DNA of 54,234 nucleotides, taken from positions 3,301,677-3,355,910 of the forward strand of contig JAHNZQ020000004.1 in the NCBI GenBank assembly GCA_019155205.2, written 5' to 3'. The notes beneath the pieces were generated by a model, which worked only from the letters and a program-made list of their open reading frames with translations, ran no database searches and was not told the DNA's origin. The translations under genes and the position numbers were made by a program. This document shows positions 32,701 through 43,777 of this stretch, one piece after another. Origin of the DNA: Gracilaria vermiculophylla. Lineage: Eukaryota; Rhodophyta; Florideophyceae; Gracilariales; Gracilariaceae. Position 1 is the first letter of the stretch. The number at the start of each line of letters is the position of its first letter.

Positions 32701-33411
32701 CAAAGTTGGCGCTGGGGTGTTCGCGCTCTCTCTCTACCCCATGCGCATGCTCCCTACCTCATTCTCGCCGTTCGCTGTTGTTCTCCACGCTCGCGCAGAC
32801 CACAACTTTCATCAACACCAACCTCGTTGTCGTTTTCATATCGGTACAAGAAGAAGCACAGAGACTCTTCAAACGGACTTGTCCCTCAGTAAAATAGTTG
32901 GCGGGTAGAATCGAAGGAGAAAAACTGGATACCAGAAGGAGGTCCAATTTCAACAGTAATACTTCTATAAATTGCACACAGCTGGAGAGTACTTCTTTTC
33001 CCAGAAGAAGCTACAGACGATTTTCTATAGAAGGAGTTTTGATTTCTACGGAAAGGAGGTACAGAGTCGTTTTGCTTGTTGTATAGGGAACCCTATGCAC
33101 AGAAAAGATTTACAAACTGATCGAAGAGATTGTAAATGTATCACAGATAGGTGTCTGGCCACGGCGATACCCCAAAACAGGCTACAAGCTGTGCTGTCTT
33201 AATGGTTTGTCTTCCATCAAGTTATGCCAGTACCAGCTATTCTGGCGACAGCGCTATACTCACTATTTAAGACCACTGTTCTTTTGATCTCTTTCGAGTT
33301 CAGCCAGACTCTCCGTCGTACAGCACCTCCAGTCTCGCATTGTTACAGTAAGCAACACTGTAGATTTCGAGAAAACCCAATGCGCATCGGGACATCTAAA
33401 ATGAAATACGT
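29723..33411. other. Intergenic region, no gene recognised
   Basis: Short frames up to about 107 codons occur on both strands without domains or consistent frame use. 30553-30867 (+) gives a Lys/Arg-rich 104-residue frame and 32371-32694 (+) a 107-residue frame; I can assign neither. No RNA gene or transposon ends were found. Confidence 0.55.
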
Positions 33412-34062
33412 TTAGCAGACCAACATGAGAAAGATGTTGATGGATAGATGCTTTTTTTCGCCCGAAAGAATACGTAAGTCGTGTGATGTATGGTCAGTTG
33501 ATTTAATGATACAGTGGCTCTTTGATTGATTTTGATTAAGACGTGTCGCACGACTTTGGTTGTGTGGGGGTACGCTGTAGAACGACGCGCTTATGTTGTG
33601 AGGCAGCAGAGCACGACGTAGCGGACCTCTAAACCTGTCTCCACAAGTCATGTGGCCACGTACCATATCATAGCTTCGCGTTCTTTCCCAACGTGTCAGA
33701 AAACTTCCGTGTACCGTTCGCTGCAAATGGAGATGAATGCTTCTGAAATGGCCCACGGAAGGTAAGTGTTTCAGAAGAACAGAGGTTTTCCTGATATCCA
33801 ACATCGGTCTACCCTTCGCACGGTGTGACGCTCCTGATTTCACTTTCTGCTCTTTTCGACATATTTCATTGGCATAGCACGCTGCACGCCAGATTGAGGG
33901 AAGCGTGATCTGTAATATCTTATAAAATGTTGTTTCTGCTCTTTGGTCCGAGATGTTTTTTTTTAGTGTACCCGTTGTACTGGCCATAATTGCTCCCAAG
34001 ATATTGCCTTTCGTAAAACATTGCAGATGAGGAAAACTTTGCTTTTTTGTGGATGGTCCCAT
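33412..34062 (-). CDS. Hypothetical protein, 216 residues (uncertain)
   Basis: This is the longest open frame in the 29.7-34.5 kb interval. It begins with ATG at 34062 and ends at 33412. The protein is basic, His/Arg/Ser-rich, without signal peptide, TM helix, Cys pattern or motif that I recognise. The start of the broken surface-protein frame lies 450 bases away on the other strand. Frames this long arise by chance now and then in DNA of this composition, and no promoter or family supports this one. Confidence 0.25.
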   Translation of the reverse strand: MGPSTKKQSFPHLQCFTKGNILGAIMASTTGTLKKNISDQRAETTFYKILQITLPSIWRAACYANEICRKEQKVKSGASHRAKGRPMLDIRKTSVLLKHLPSVGHFRSIHLHLQRTVHGSFLTRWERTRSYDMVRGHMTCGDRFRGPLRRALLPHNISASFYSVPPHNQSRATRLNQNQSKSHCIIKSTDHTSHDLRILSGEKKHLSINIFLMLVC

Positions 34063-34511
34063 CCCCCGATGCAGTCCCTAATAAGACTCTGCCGGAAATA
34101 CTGCGGCATTATGGCTGTGAGCCAGTCCCATAATCGTTTTCTACTTCAACTTGGCGTTTCCGGCCTCCCGTGGGCCATATACACAGAAAGAATACCGTGC
34201 CGCAGTCAGACCACTTACAAGCCTTGTCCATACCTTGCTGCAATATGATTGCCTACATGCTTTGTTCAGTGCATATCACAATGTTACCTACAATACCCTC
34301 GGGGCTTTCCCAAACATCACCTCCTGCCTCTGTTTCTGCAATCTGCCCTTCAACCTTCTCTTTTCGTCAGACTTTGATCGCTCTTCTCGCCGTCGCCGAC
34401 ATGTCCTTTACTCCGGATCTCAAGACCTGTTTCTTCTTCTCCTTTAGTATGGTCTATCGCTCCTGATTTCGAAGCGGTAGGAGATCTATCTGATTACAGA
34501 AGACCTCTATA

Positions 34512-35443
34512 ACTCTGCTGTTGCTCATCGCCATCTTCATTCCAGAAATGCTCGCGAAAAAATTGTTGCCAGCTTACCAAGCGTCAGCTGGAGGACATGC
34601 GCGGTCGCAGCGTCTCATGTCCCTCACCATATATTGTCGAATACATCTACAAATGTCAGGAATGGGAAGCTCACACGTGTCGAGTGGACGGACTTCGCTA
34701 CTGTCCAAAGGAGTTCTTTTCTTCTTCATACGAGCAAGATCAGTGCCGCAATAGCTTCTTGTACGCGTGGCCACAATCGATCGGAAAGGAGGACCGCCTC
34801 TGGCGCAGCTGCGCGCCGGACTTCAAAGCGCTGCATGCGTCCGAGACCTCTTGCTGCGCACTCAGCGAGGAGCAGCCCGAGGCTTTGGTGGGCACGTCCA
34901 ACAGCTGTCCAAAATCTTCTGTCGTCAAGTGTCTGTCTACAAAGTGCTTGCCCTGCCCGAGCGGCACGTGTCGACTCCATTTGCATTGCTACTGCCCTTC
35001 GGACTTTTTGAGTTCCTCCTATTCACAGCAACGATGCTAAGGGTCCTTTGGAGAGGTATGGCCAAACTCAATCGGCAAGGAAGACAAGGACTGGCGCAGC
35101 TGCAAAGAGGATTATGATCAAGCTATATCGGATACGAACAGCAGCAAAAATGACACCAACTCCGGCGAGTCGTCTGCTGGGGGCTCGAATTCTTCCACGG
35201 GAAGCTTTCCCATTAAAGCAACACCATCAAGTGGGGCATTGTCGACTTCCTCAAGCGCGTCGAAGGCGGGTCTACCAGCAGGTCGATCAGTTCAAGCTCA
35301 AACTCGTCCACAACTGAGAAAGGGAACGAGCTGAACACGTTGGAAATTGTGAGCATCGTCGCGGGGGTGGTGAGCGCAGTGGGGACGATCGCCGGAGCTT
35401 TCACAGCCCTGAGGAAAAAGAACCAGACCGAAAAATTGCAATA
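34512..35443 (+). pseudogene. Cys-rich, Ser-rich cell-surface protein with C-terminal TM helix (broken)
   Basis: The frame is open from about 34512 (just after a TAA) to TAA at 35038; the first ATG is at 34597. It is Cys-rich (CPSPYIVEYIYKCQEW, CPKEFFSSSYEQDQC) and has two related units: WPQSIGKEDRLWRSC (about 34765-34810) and, after the TAA, WPNSIGKEDKDWRSC (about 35060-35100). A Ser/Thr/Gly-rich stalk follows. One frame change near 35270 brings SSSSSNSSTTEKGNELN and a membrane helix (IVSIVAGVVSAVGTIAGAF) followed by basic RKKNQ and a TAG at 35443. This is the layout of a single-pass surface protein with extracellular Cys modules, mucin-like stalk and short cytosolic tail. The stop and frame change suggest a pseudogene; an intron could also explain part of it. 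No family name. Confidence 0.5.
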
Positions 35444-36489
35444 GCTCAAAAATGATATCGCCCCATTCGACTCCTGGCAGCTCGCAGAACGTGGAGGGAA
35501 GTCCATACCCAACGGCTGCGAATGCTTGCGCAGGGCCGAAGGCAAAGAATTTCGGCACAGACGGTGTGAGAGGGATGGCGCGCGCGCGAAGAGAGCTGAA
35601 TGGCCCTTTTTGCGTCCCGGCAGACTCGGGGGAAGCTCCAAAAAGTAGCTCGAGGAGCTTGGCTTTTCGTGCCTTGCCTTGTGGCGCACTCTATGGCATC
35701 CACACGTGCCCACCCCAATTGCAAACGATTGCCATTGCAAGTGGTGTGATAACGTGCACGCTTCTCATAGGCTGTTTATACAGCAGCAATGTTTCGTAAG
35801 TGAATCAGCTTGACGGGCCATAGCGTTGGCGTTTGCTAAAAAAATAGTTTCTGGCCGAAAGCCAGAGGACAGACGTTTGTGTGGATATTCACGCTTTCAA
35901 ACGCCCACCATGCTGCGAAAAAGCACAGCATGAACGAAGCTTAGTCGCACTGACTTGAGAGCTCTTTGAAACGGAATACACTTCAATTGTCTTTTATAGT
36001 CGCATTTTGGTTGGGACAGAGGAAAAAAAGGACAAAGTGTTGATCTGAGGAGAGTCGAGGAAGTTCAATCAGAGACCTGACGTTCCCTCTATTGCTTACT
36101 TAGATGAGGCGAGCCCTCTTATAATGCTCAAAGGTCGCTCTGTTGAGCTACAAGATTTCTAGTGCGCCTACGCAGATGCGTGGGTATACATGACAGTTCT
36201 ATTCTATTACGTCATGGTTTCCCAGACGGGATAATGCAAGACTTGAGTTTGAATTGCGTTGAATCCTCTCAAGGTCTTGAAGTGCACCACACAAGGATGA
36301 ATCTAATTTAATCTACTATGTAAGTCACGGCACAAAGTTTCACCACGAGTATCCACGCAGCAAGACGTAAACACTTCCTCAGCATAAGTTCTTTCAAATT
36401 CAGATATACTTCATTCAGCCTCTTTTCACTGTTTCACGAGACGTGCGCTGCTCCAAAAACAATTTTTTAAACAACAAAGATAACTGTTG
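35444..36489. other. Intergenic region between surface-protein genes
   Basis: The frame 35452-35799 (+) ends in a hydrophobic stretch (IAIASGVITCTLLIGCLY) and could be a remnant of another membrane protein, but nothing else supports it. The rest shows no gene. Confidence 0.45.
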
Positions 36490-37468
36490 CATTCAACTGT
36501 ATACGCTTACGGAGCCAGAGCGCCAAAACAATGCCAATTTGTTAAAATATAGGATCCCAAAGGTACTTGCTCGGGGAAAAAAGAGAAGTGTGGAGGTTGG
36601 GAAGGAGAGGGCGAGGCTGACGAAGTGGCTGATAGTGATCCTGAAAGGCTGGGCGTTGGTGATAATGAAGAGTATGTGCTTGTTGAAGGCGACACTGATG
36701 CGCTTGGAGATCGCGACAAACTTTGAGACGGAGACGGAGAAAAGCTCAATAAGGGCTACACACTCATGGACGGTAATAGCGTTATCCGAGTCACTTGTTG
36801 AGTGTGAACCGCTTGCACTAGACGACGAAGCAGTCGTAGGTGAAGCAGAGGCTGAAGGGGACACCGAAAGCGAAGCACTGGGAGGCTGTGAAGCGGACTG
36901 TGATGTCTCTGTATTTTAAAAAGGCAATTCACCGATTTGTGATGTTGCTTTCGGCGACGGAGACGGCTTTGGCGAAGGTTCCTGTTTCATTCCGCACATA
37001 TACTGCCTCGATGCGATTTGGCGAGAAAAGAACGTGTTCTGAGATGTCGAGCCACTTGAAACGATGCAAGGTTGTTCTTCGCACCCAAAAGTGAGACGCG
37101 AGCAAACTTGTTCAGTTCTTCTTTTTGTCATGCAAACTGCCGGGCAGATGGATGGCATAATCACTGTTCGATAGCAGCGAAACCGGGGAGGCTGCATCGC
37201 TACTTCATGGAGAACCGGAAAAAGCGGAAGCCACCTGACTTTGTGCATTCGCCCAATTGGATTCACCTCCAATATCTTTGAAGTCCTGTAACCATGCGCC
37301 AAACTGGGAAAGAAACGTGTTGTGATCTTCTTCATGAGCGTCATCTGACTGAAAATGCTTTCGAGTAAAAGCCGTAGATGAAAAGAAAAACGCTGACGGA
37401 ATTGCACCAGCGCTTCCGATGCACACGAACTTGGTGTAGCGATTCAATACTGAGTCGAAGCTATCCAA
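36490..37468 (-). pseudogene. Dead paralogue of the Ser/Pro-rich type II membrane protein
   Basis: Reading right to left, KFVCIGSAGAIPSAFFFSST (signal anchor), FKDIGGESNWANAQSQVAS, ICPAVCMTKRRTEQVCSRLT, QPCIVSSGSTSQNTFFSRQI, QYMCGMKQEPS and SPSASVSPSTSTYSSLSPTP each match the gene at 39557-40927 in the same order. They lie in at least three frames, so there are several indels, and the C-terminal Cys domain of the relative is missing: the sequence becomes unrelated after the Ser/Pro repeat. So this is a decayed tandem duplicate about 2 kb away on the same strand. Confidence 0.8.
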
Positions 37469-39556
37469 TGGAGTTCTTCAAGGTGGACTGATACGAGCCC
37501 GTGAGCTTTACTCTATGAAACTATGATGGGATAAAAATCGTCGCTGCGGTGCATATGAAGCAAAGATTATGTAGTGTCAAGATGAAACCAGACCGGTACC
37601 TGGATTAGGGAAAGAGAGTCCCACGTGCTTTATGTTCAAATCGTGGCCAAGCAATAATCTTGTATGGATCTGAAGTGTCCTGAAGTGCTGAACGTCTCCT
37701 TTGAACTACCGCTGCGCAGAGCTTACTAGAAACCTTGGCATTACGTTAGTAAGCAATGCTGACAGCCCACACGAGGCCCATTACTAAAAATATAAATGGG
37801 GCCGTTTGGAATATTAATTGTGAAGGGCATAGACGCGATTCACGCTGCACCTAAGCAAAAGAGCTTTTGGCCTGAGTAATTGGCAGAATATCTTGACAGT
37901 CAATGGAGCTTTGGCTTTAAGTTGGGCGGCCATGCTGGGCAATACGGTGAATTTCGCCAATGTAATCATTAACTGCTCTTTGATTAACTGCGGGCGCGCC
38001 AGCTCGAGAGAATTTTTTATTTAAATCAGGTACACTGAAGTTAACGGGAGTGTAAATTTGGGCTGTGGTTTTTTCTGAAATACAGCCCTGTACCATATAC
38101 TTTTTTGGTATGGATATTTCTTATCTGACGTTTGTGCGATATGTTGAAAAGCGAGTGAGGTTTTCGGGGCGCCGAATAGATGAATGTTTGATTCAATGCG
38201 CACTGAATAGGGATGTGTGAGTACTCAGCGCGGCTGTCGACCGGAGAGGCAGCAGCCGCACGTGAAAAAAAACGCTTTTCTCAACACGGAAAAAGTACAC
38301 TCATTTGACATAAATAATGTAAGTTGTGCAGTACAATGCTTTGATAGACTTGAATACAAGCAATCTTCTTTTTATCTTGAACACTCGGCTTGACTTCTTT
38401 CTTCTGCCAAACGTAGTGCTAGAACTGTTCTTATATAGTGTCCTACATCATTTCTACTATATAGTTGTAATTGCATCAGCTACTAATAGCATGAAAATAG
38501 GCAAAAGCAAAACGCATAAACCATAACTTACAAAGGTTGCTAAGCACAAGCACCACTGGCAACCTCATATACAGCAGCACCAACACTGGCAGCTCCACAC
38601 GGAGAAGCACCAACATTAGTAGCTCATGACGCCCGGCACCGACACTATCAGGATGGAGATAAAACAGACACAGCTCTAGACGGATAAGCTAAGACCACGA
38701 CCGCAACGCAACGCACAGAGAAAGCAGGCAAACGAGCCACCGAAAGGGCACGAAAAAAAAACAGTATTTAATAGAAGCAAAGGCATAGCCAGATAGGCAT
38801 CAAGGAGAAAAAAACATCCGAGAAAGAGTAGCTCAGCCTTCTCGGGAGCCTATTGTGCTCATTATCCTCGCTTGTAGAGTTAGCTCTGGGGATATTTATT
38901 TATGCAAAATCACGACCAATTCACAATAGTATAGTTCTATATCTTTTCTGTTATAACCAATAAAAATGCAGATTATGTTCTTCTATAGAATCTTCTGTTT
39001 TACTGTTATAGTGTATCCGATAAAATATAAGCTTTTAAAGAAAAGTTTAAGAGTTTTAAATAATTCTGTGTGGTGTGAACTCAATGTCAGTTTCTCAGCT
39101 GATGTCTGGTAACCATTAAAGTACCTGATGGTTGCAATGGTAAGATTTGAATGCTATCTGAAGGCTGTTGGACTTTGATCAGTTATCGTCAAACTGTTTG
39201 AATTTTGAAAATGTGTTCATCGCACAAAGCCCAATAGCATTTTTCAAAAAAGGACACAATTATGAAATGAGGTCAAGCTTTCAGTCCAATAGACACCGGC
39301 ATTTTACGTAGGATGTGGAGCGCAAGCGTGCTGCGACGTAGAACTTCGTGTGCCTTGCGTATGAATAGAAGCTACGGCGAAAAACGTGCTAGGGAAACCA
39401 GTTAGACGAATGGTCATCGTGCTAAATATTTTTCGTAACTCGAACAGTTAAACGGTAGATAGAAGCATGATAAAGAAGCCGAATCCTCGGATGAAAACGG
39501 CGGATCTGGACAGACTTTTGTACTGTATTTTGTGTTTCCAGAAAGCGAATATTATA
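37469..39556. other. AT-rich intergenic region with a short degenerate tandem repeat
   Basis: No gene is seen. At about 38545-38655 a unit of roughly 30 bases around AGCACCAACACTGGCAGCTC is repeated about four times with many changes. Confidence 0.5.
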
Positions 39557-40927
39557 TTAGATAGGTGGCGCACAAGTCAGAAAGTCCGCACTTAGAATCC
39601 CCCCACATTCTTGTTCGCAGCAAATTCGAAGACCAAACCCGTAATAAAGCTGATTAAATCTGTCTTCCTGAGTTCCATCACCCTCCTCGCAAATGTTGCT
39701 GAGAAAGCTTTGGGCAAAGCAATTTTCAAAACATGTGATAAACGTGGGAGCTTCAACTGATGGCCCAAACTTTCTTGCTGGACAGTCGCATTCAACGAAA
39801 ACAAATCTTTCAGTACTTCGAACGACGTATGTGCATGAAGGACTTTCCGAGGGAGAGGGCGAGACTGATAAACTGGCTGATGGTGATCCTGAAGCGCTGG
39901 GTGTTGGTGATCCTGAAACGCTGGGCGTTGGTGATGATGAAGGAGAAATGCTGGCTGTAGGCGACACTGATGCGCTTGGAGATTTTGTAGCATCCGGTGA
40001 AGGAGACGAAACAAAGCGGATTGAGGGCGATGCGCTCATGGATGGTAACACAGACGGCGGAATACTTTGTGACGGTTTTGAGGATGCTGCACTGTCCCAT
40101 TCTGCAGTCTCCGAATCATTTTCTGCCGGTGTACTACTTAAACTCGGCGTCGGTATAATCGTAGGTGAAGCAGAGGCAGATGGGGACATCGAAACCGAGT
40201 TACTTGGAAGTGGAGAGGCAGACTGCGATGGCTCTGTACTTATCGAAGGCAGTTCGTCGATTTGCGATATCGCGCTCGGCGATAAAGACTCCCTTTTCGA
40301 AGGTTTTCTTTTCACTCCGCACATGTACTCCCCCAGTGCCAATTGCCGAGAAAAGAAAATGCCTTGAAGAGTTGAGGCACTTGAAACGATGCATGGTTGT
40401 AATTCGCACCCAGAAGTGAGAAGAGAGCAAACTTGTTCAGCCTGAATTCTGGTCATACAGACTGCCGGGCATTCGAGTGATAAACCAGTGTTGGATTGTA
40501 GCGACAGCGGGGAGCCATTATTGCTGCTTAATGGAGAGTTGGAAGAAGTAGACGCCACCACACTCAATGCATCGGCCAGATTTGTGCCACCTCCAATATC
40601 ATCAAAATCTGGCAACCTCTTGGCTGGCTTGGAAATTAACTTGTTGAAGTCTTTCTGAACATCACCTGACTGAGACGAATGTTGATTATAAACAGTAGTC
40701 GAATAGAAGAACGCTAACAAACATACAACAGCGCCACCAATGCATACATATTTGACAGAACTAATCATTTCTGAATCCGGAGATATCAGGTAACATCTCA
40801 CGACGAAGACTTTGCGAAGCCTGTCAGCCTCCTTTATAGTACTGACACTGTGAATTTGTCGGGACACGAAACACATGACATCGCGATCAAGGGCAATTCC
40901 ATAAATGGGCCAGATGCCAGAAAACAA
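39557..40927 (-). CDS. Ser/Pro-rich type II membrane (surface) protein with Cys domains
   Basis: An intact 456-codon frame. The ATG at 40768 (residue 54) may be the true start, since the signal-anchor helix (KYVCIGGAVVCLLAFFY) follows within five residues. Then come a short linker with PDFDDIGGGTNLADALS, a first Cys domain (ECPAVCMTRIQAEQVC ... CELQPCIVSS ... EYMCGVKRK), a long Ser/Pro stalk with repeats like SPSASVSPTASISPSSSPTP, and a C-terminal Cys-rich domain with about ten Cys (ECDCPARKF, CFENCFAQSF, CCEQECGG). Such Ser/Pro stalks are typical sites of O-glycosylation on walls or surfaces of algae. The lumenal or extracellular part would carry both Cys domains. Function is unknown. A dead copy lies 2 kb downstream. 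Confidence 0.7.
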   Translation of the reverse strand: MFSGIWPIYGIALDRDVMCFVSRQIHSVSTIKEADRLRKVFVVRCYLISPDSEMISSVKYVCIGGAVVCLLAFFYSTTVYNQHSSQSGDVQKDFNKLISKPAKRLPDFDDIGGGTNLADALSVVASTSSNSPLSSNNGSPLSLQSNTGLSLECPAVCMTRIQAEQVCSLLTSGCELQPCIVSSASTLQGIFFSRQLALGEYMCGVKRKPSKRESLSPSAISQIDELPSISTEPSQSASPLPSNSVSMSPSASASPTIIPTPSLSSTPAENDSETAEWDSAASSKPSQSIPPSVLPSMSASPSIRFVSSPSPDATKSPSASVSPTASISPSSSPTPSVSGSPTPSASGSPSASLSVSPSPSESPSCTYVVRSTERFVFVECDCPARKFGPSVEAPTFITCFENCFAQSFLSNICEEGDGTQEDRFNQLYYGFGLRICCEQECGGILSADFLTCAPPI

Positions 40928-41277
40928 TGACGAATCAAAGAAAGGGCAGCGTTACATTCATTTCACATGTTCTAAGTAGAGTGAGTGGCCTTATACGGTG
41001 CGTGGCCCAAAAGTCTTGAAGTTATGAAGGGCTTTTGCCAGGAAATCCTTAGGGATTGCCGCATTTTGAAATGCTTTTCGTTCACATGCAAGATTATGTA
41101 CCACCTGCTGAACAGGATCTGCCACCAACTTTGGCGCGAGTAAGCACTGGCCACCTGCCCCAGTATGATCTCTAATTTGAAAACGTTGGGCAGGAGAGAG
41201 GCAGAAACAAAACATTTTTAAATTCATTCGTGGGCACATCTCCACCAGCTGCAAGTGAATCTAGTGTCTATCCGACC

Positions 41278-41330
41278 GGTGCGCTGACCTCATATGAGGT
41301 CAAATTGACCTCATATGAGGTCAGCGCACC
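41278..41330. repeat. 53-bp perfect hairpin with two 18-bp palindromes
   Basis: Arms of 26 bases (41278-41303 and 41305-41330) around a single central A are exact reverse complements. Each arm contains the self-complementary TGACCTCATATGAGGTCA. Two further copies stand at 41558-41575 and 41578-41594 (the last without its final A). Confidence 0.9.
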
Positions 41331-41386
41331 ATCACGCAAAATTAATAATAAAAAATTGGAATTTGACCCGTAGGCCAATATTTTGG

Positions 41387-41486
41387 NNNNNNNNNNNNNN
41401 NNNNNNNNNNNNNNNNNNNNNNNNNNNNNNNNNNNNNNNNNNNNNNNNNNNNNNNNNNNNNNNNNNNNNNNNNNNNNNNNNNNNNN
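41387..41486. other. Scaffold gap of 100 N inside the MITE
   Basis: Exactly 100 N between AT-rich halves of the palindromic element, whose hairpins may have blocked sequencing or assembly. Confidence 0.95.
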
Positions 41487-41613
41487 TAAGGATATCAGAA
41501 CAAAAAAAAATTGGGAAAAGTTTTAATGTTTTCACCTAACTACAAAGTAATTAAAATTGACCTCATATGAGGTCATTTGACCTCATATGAGGTCGCTGGT
41601 CAGATAGACACTA

Positions 41614-43750
41614 GTATATGGAGGCTGAAGACCGAGCCCGTTACTATTATGATGCAAGGGGTTACTTCTTGCAAAAACTTTAAAATTTGAATTTTTTTCT
41701 GGAACACGTTTGTGGTGTCTGGGCCAATATTTGGCCATATTAGGCTGCTTGTCATTTACGCATTGCTTCAAAAGATACGCAGACATGAAGACTTTGCGTC
41801 TGCACTCATCGAAGTCGTCAACATAATTGAACTAGAAGCAAGAGAAGACGAAGAAAAAAAGTTTAAGGTCAGAGATTGTTTCAAAACAGATACTTTGCAA
41901 ACTGTTGAAAAGTATTCCACCTTTTGGTTTGTGCTGATTGATCTTTTAATGGAATTTTGTTGCTCGAGTAGTTGGATCTTCTGAACAGGAGACCAAAATC
42001 TGAACAAGCTCCGTACGTGAGATAACACTTCAAATAATAGCGCATTAGAAATTTAGAGTATTCTGCATGTACCGACTAAATGTCTAAATAAATAATTTGG
42101 AATTAAACTGGTTTGCACCACTTGAACGAAAGGGTTGGTTTGAAATCTATGAATCTCTGTGCTTGACTTCACAATAATCATTGCTCGGCAACAAACATTC
42201 GTAACACCAAAACATTCTTACTCTCCATCCATACTCTGTGAAACAATCTGGCGATTTCAGAGCGACCACCAATGTTGTTATTTTCTGATCATACCAAGGG
42301 AATCATTTCAGCTTTAAAACAAAAACATTTGCAATTTGACGCGATAAAAAGGGTTTTTCTAATTAAAATTTTATTTGTCACATTTCGAATATTCAGTTTG
42401 CAGCTTCAACTGTTTTTTTCCACTTTCCTCTGCAATCATCTATCATCGTCGGCCCATGAATCGTTTTCTTCATTATTTCAAACCTGGTGTAACACGAAGC
42501 CCTCTGCTTCTCGTTCCCATGCTTATTTTTCTGGACGTTATTGCATTTGGTTCGACCGACGAAGAAACAAAAAGTCTTGATCCCGGTTTCAGAGAGGGGT
42601 GAATTGTCTTTTTTTTTTAATGATTTTAGGGATTAACGTTTTGACAAAAATGAATGAACTACAAAAAACAGAAAGTAGAATAGAGGCTATGTGTTGGGTT
42701 TCGTAAAAAGCAACACATCTCAATTGATTATTAATTGATTTACTGCTTCTCAGCCTCGATGCTTTGCTGGATTCCGACCCCTTCCAAGAGGTGATCTCAG
42801 TTGAGCCTCAACATCACTCCTAACAGCGGCTCGTTTTCCTCCCGCGTCTCATCCGTGCGTGGCCTCTCCTCCATATTTCTCTTTGCGCCGCGTTTGCACC
42901 CCATCTCCGTGTTCGAGTCCCTGTTCGTGCCAGCAGCCTGGCTGAAGTGCGCGCCACGAAGCACATTGCGCTCTCGGGTCTCAAGTGCCTTAAGCTGCTC
43001 CTCCACTTCTTCTCTCCCGTACAGGTGTTCAGGTCGCGTTCAGGGCAGCTGGTGAGACCGGTCGTCTGCGCCACACGCCGCGCCAATATGTGCACCTGTT
43101 CCTTAACCGCCCATCCTTTCTTCGATGGCCATCGCCACCATTTCTTCTCGCGAGCAACTTGAATTCAAGTTTTTACTACAAGCCAGTGTGCTGGTGAAAG
43201 CCGGTCATACCGTCAACATGCATGCCACCATCGATTGCGCGCAATCGCAGCGCAATGCACCACCGTCTGTAGTGCTGACTCACCGCAGCTAGCGCTGCAT
43301 TGGAACTGTGCATACGCGACACTTTAGATTGTTTAGTTCAACTACATCGCCGTGAGCGTTCTCATTTGGACGTTGACTGATGCAGAATCGATAAATGCAG
43401 TCATCGGTGGGCTACAGAAGTATACGCAAGATCGATAACATTTGATATACATTGTAACGCGCGAGCCGGTTGTTCAGCACGAGGTTCTCCTGCTCCTGCA
43501 AGTGCATCCGTCCGCGATGATTGCAACGCGCGATTACAGCGGTATTGTTTGCAACGCAGCGTCTTGCCAAGGCAACGGGAAGAGGGACAGATAACTGTTA
43601 CAAGAGTTCGAATCCAGTCGTCGCATTCTCGCACGTCCAGCACAGCACTGTCTTTCCCTTTTTTTGCTGCACATCACCCTCGACTCATCCAAGTGCTTCC
43701 ACATTGCAAACCTGCACACATTTCTCGCATTGATGGAGGATGGCAAAGTA
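41614..43750. other. Intergenic region, no gene recognised
   Basis: Frames such as 41712-41984 (+, 90 codons, acidic) and 42272-42580 (+) have no recognisable features. On the minus strand at 42797-43095 two overlapping frames give charged, helix-prone peptides (MEEQLKALETRERNVLRGAH) that may be a scrap of a transposon protein. Confidence 0.45.
42757..42803 (+). repeat. Scrap of gypsy gag
   Basis: These 47 bases encode LDALLDSDPFQEVIS, close to VVDALLDSDPF of gypsy copy A and VDTLLDSNLFLEVIS of copy B1. Similarity ends sharply on both sides, where TCTCAG stands before and at the end of the match. Confidence 0.6.
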
Positions 43751-43777
43751 AGGGGGGAGGGGGAGGGGGGGGGGGAG
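43751..43777 (+). other. G-run with four or more G tracts
   Basis: AGGGGGGAGGGGGAGGGGGG and further G follow each other with single-A spacers. Such a sequence can fold into a G-quadruplex. Confidence 0.8.

Larger units (their letters stand above)
41262..41613. mobile_element. MITE (mariner-like, TA flanks) made of palindromic repeats
   Basis: The left end TA-GTGTCTATCCGACC (41262 on) and the inverted right end GGTCAGATAGACAC-TA (to 41613) form terminal inverted repeats with TA on both sides, the duplication of Tc1/mariner-type elements. The inverted repeats continue into two 18-bp palindromes at each end (TGACCTCATATGAGGTCA). The inside is AT-rich and contains the second scaffold gap. No coding frame is present. 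Confidence 0.7.

Noticed and set aside
35213..35740. 175-codon minus-strand frame
   Set aside because: It is antisense to the Ser-rich stalk and TM region of the surface-protein gene, which gives the more coherent reading.
36443..36919. 158-codon plus-strand frame
   Set aside because: It is the antisense shadow of the Ser/Pro repeat of the minus-strand pseudogene; the same holds for 39693-40367 over the intact gene.
43590..43645. tRNA-like GTTCGAATCC box
   Set aside because: The flanking bases do not form a T stem and no acceptor or anticodon arm fits.
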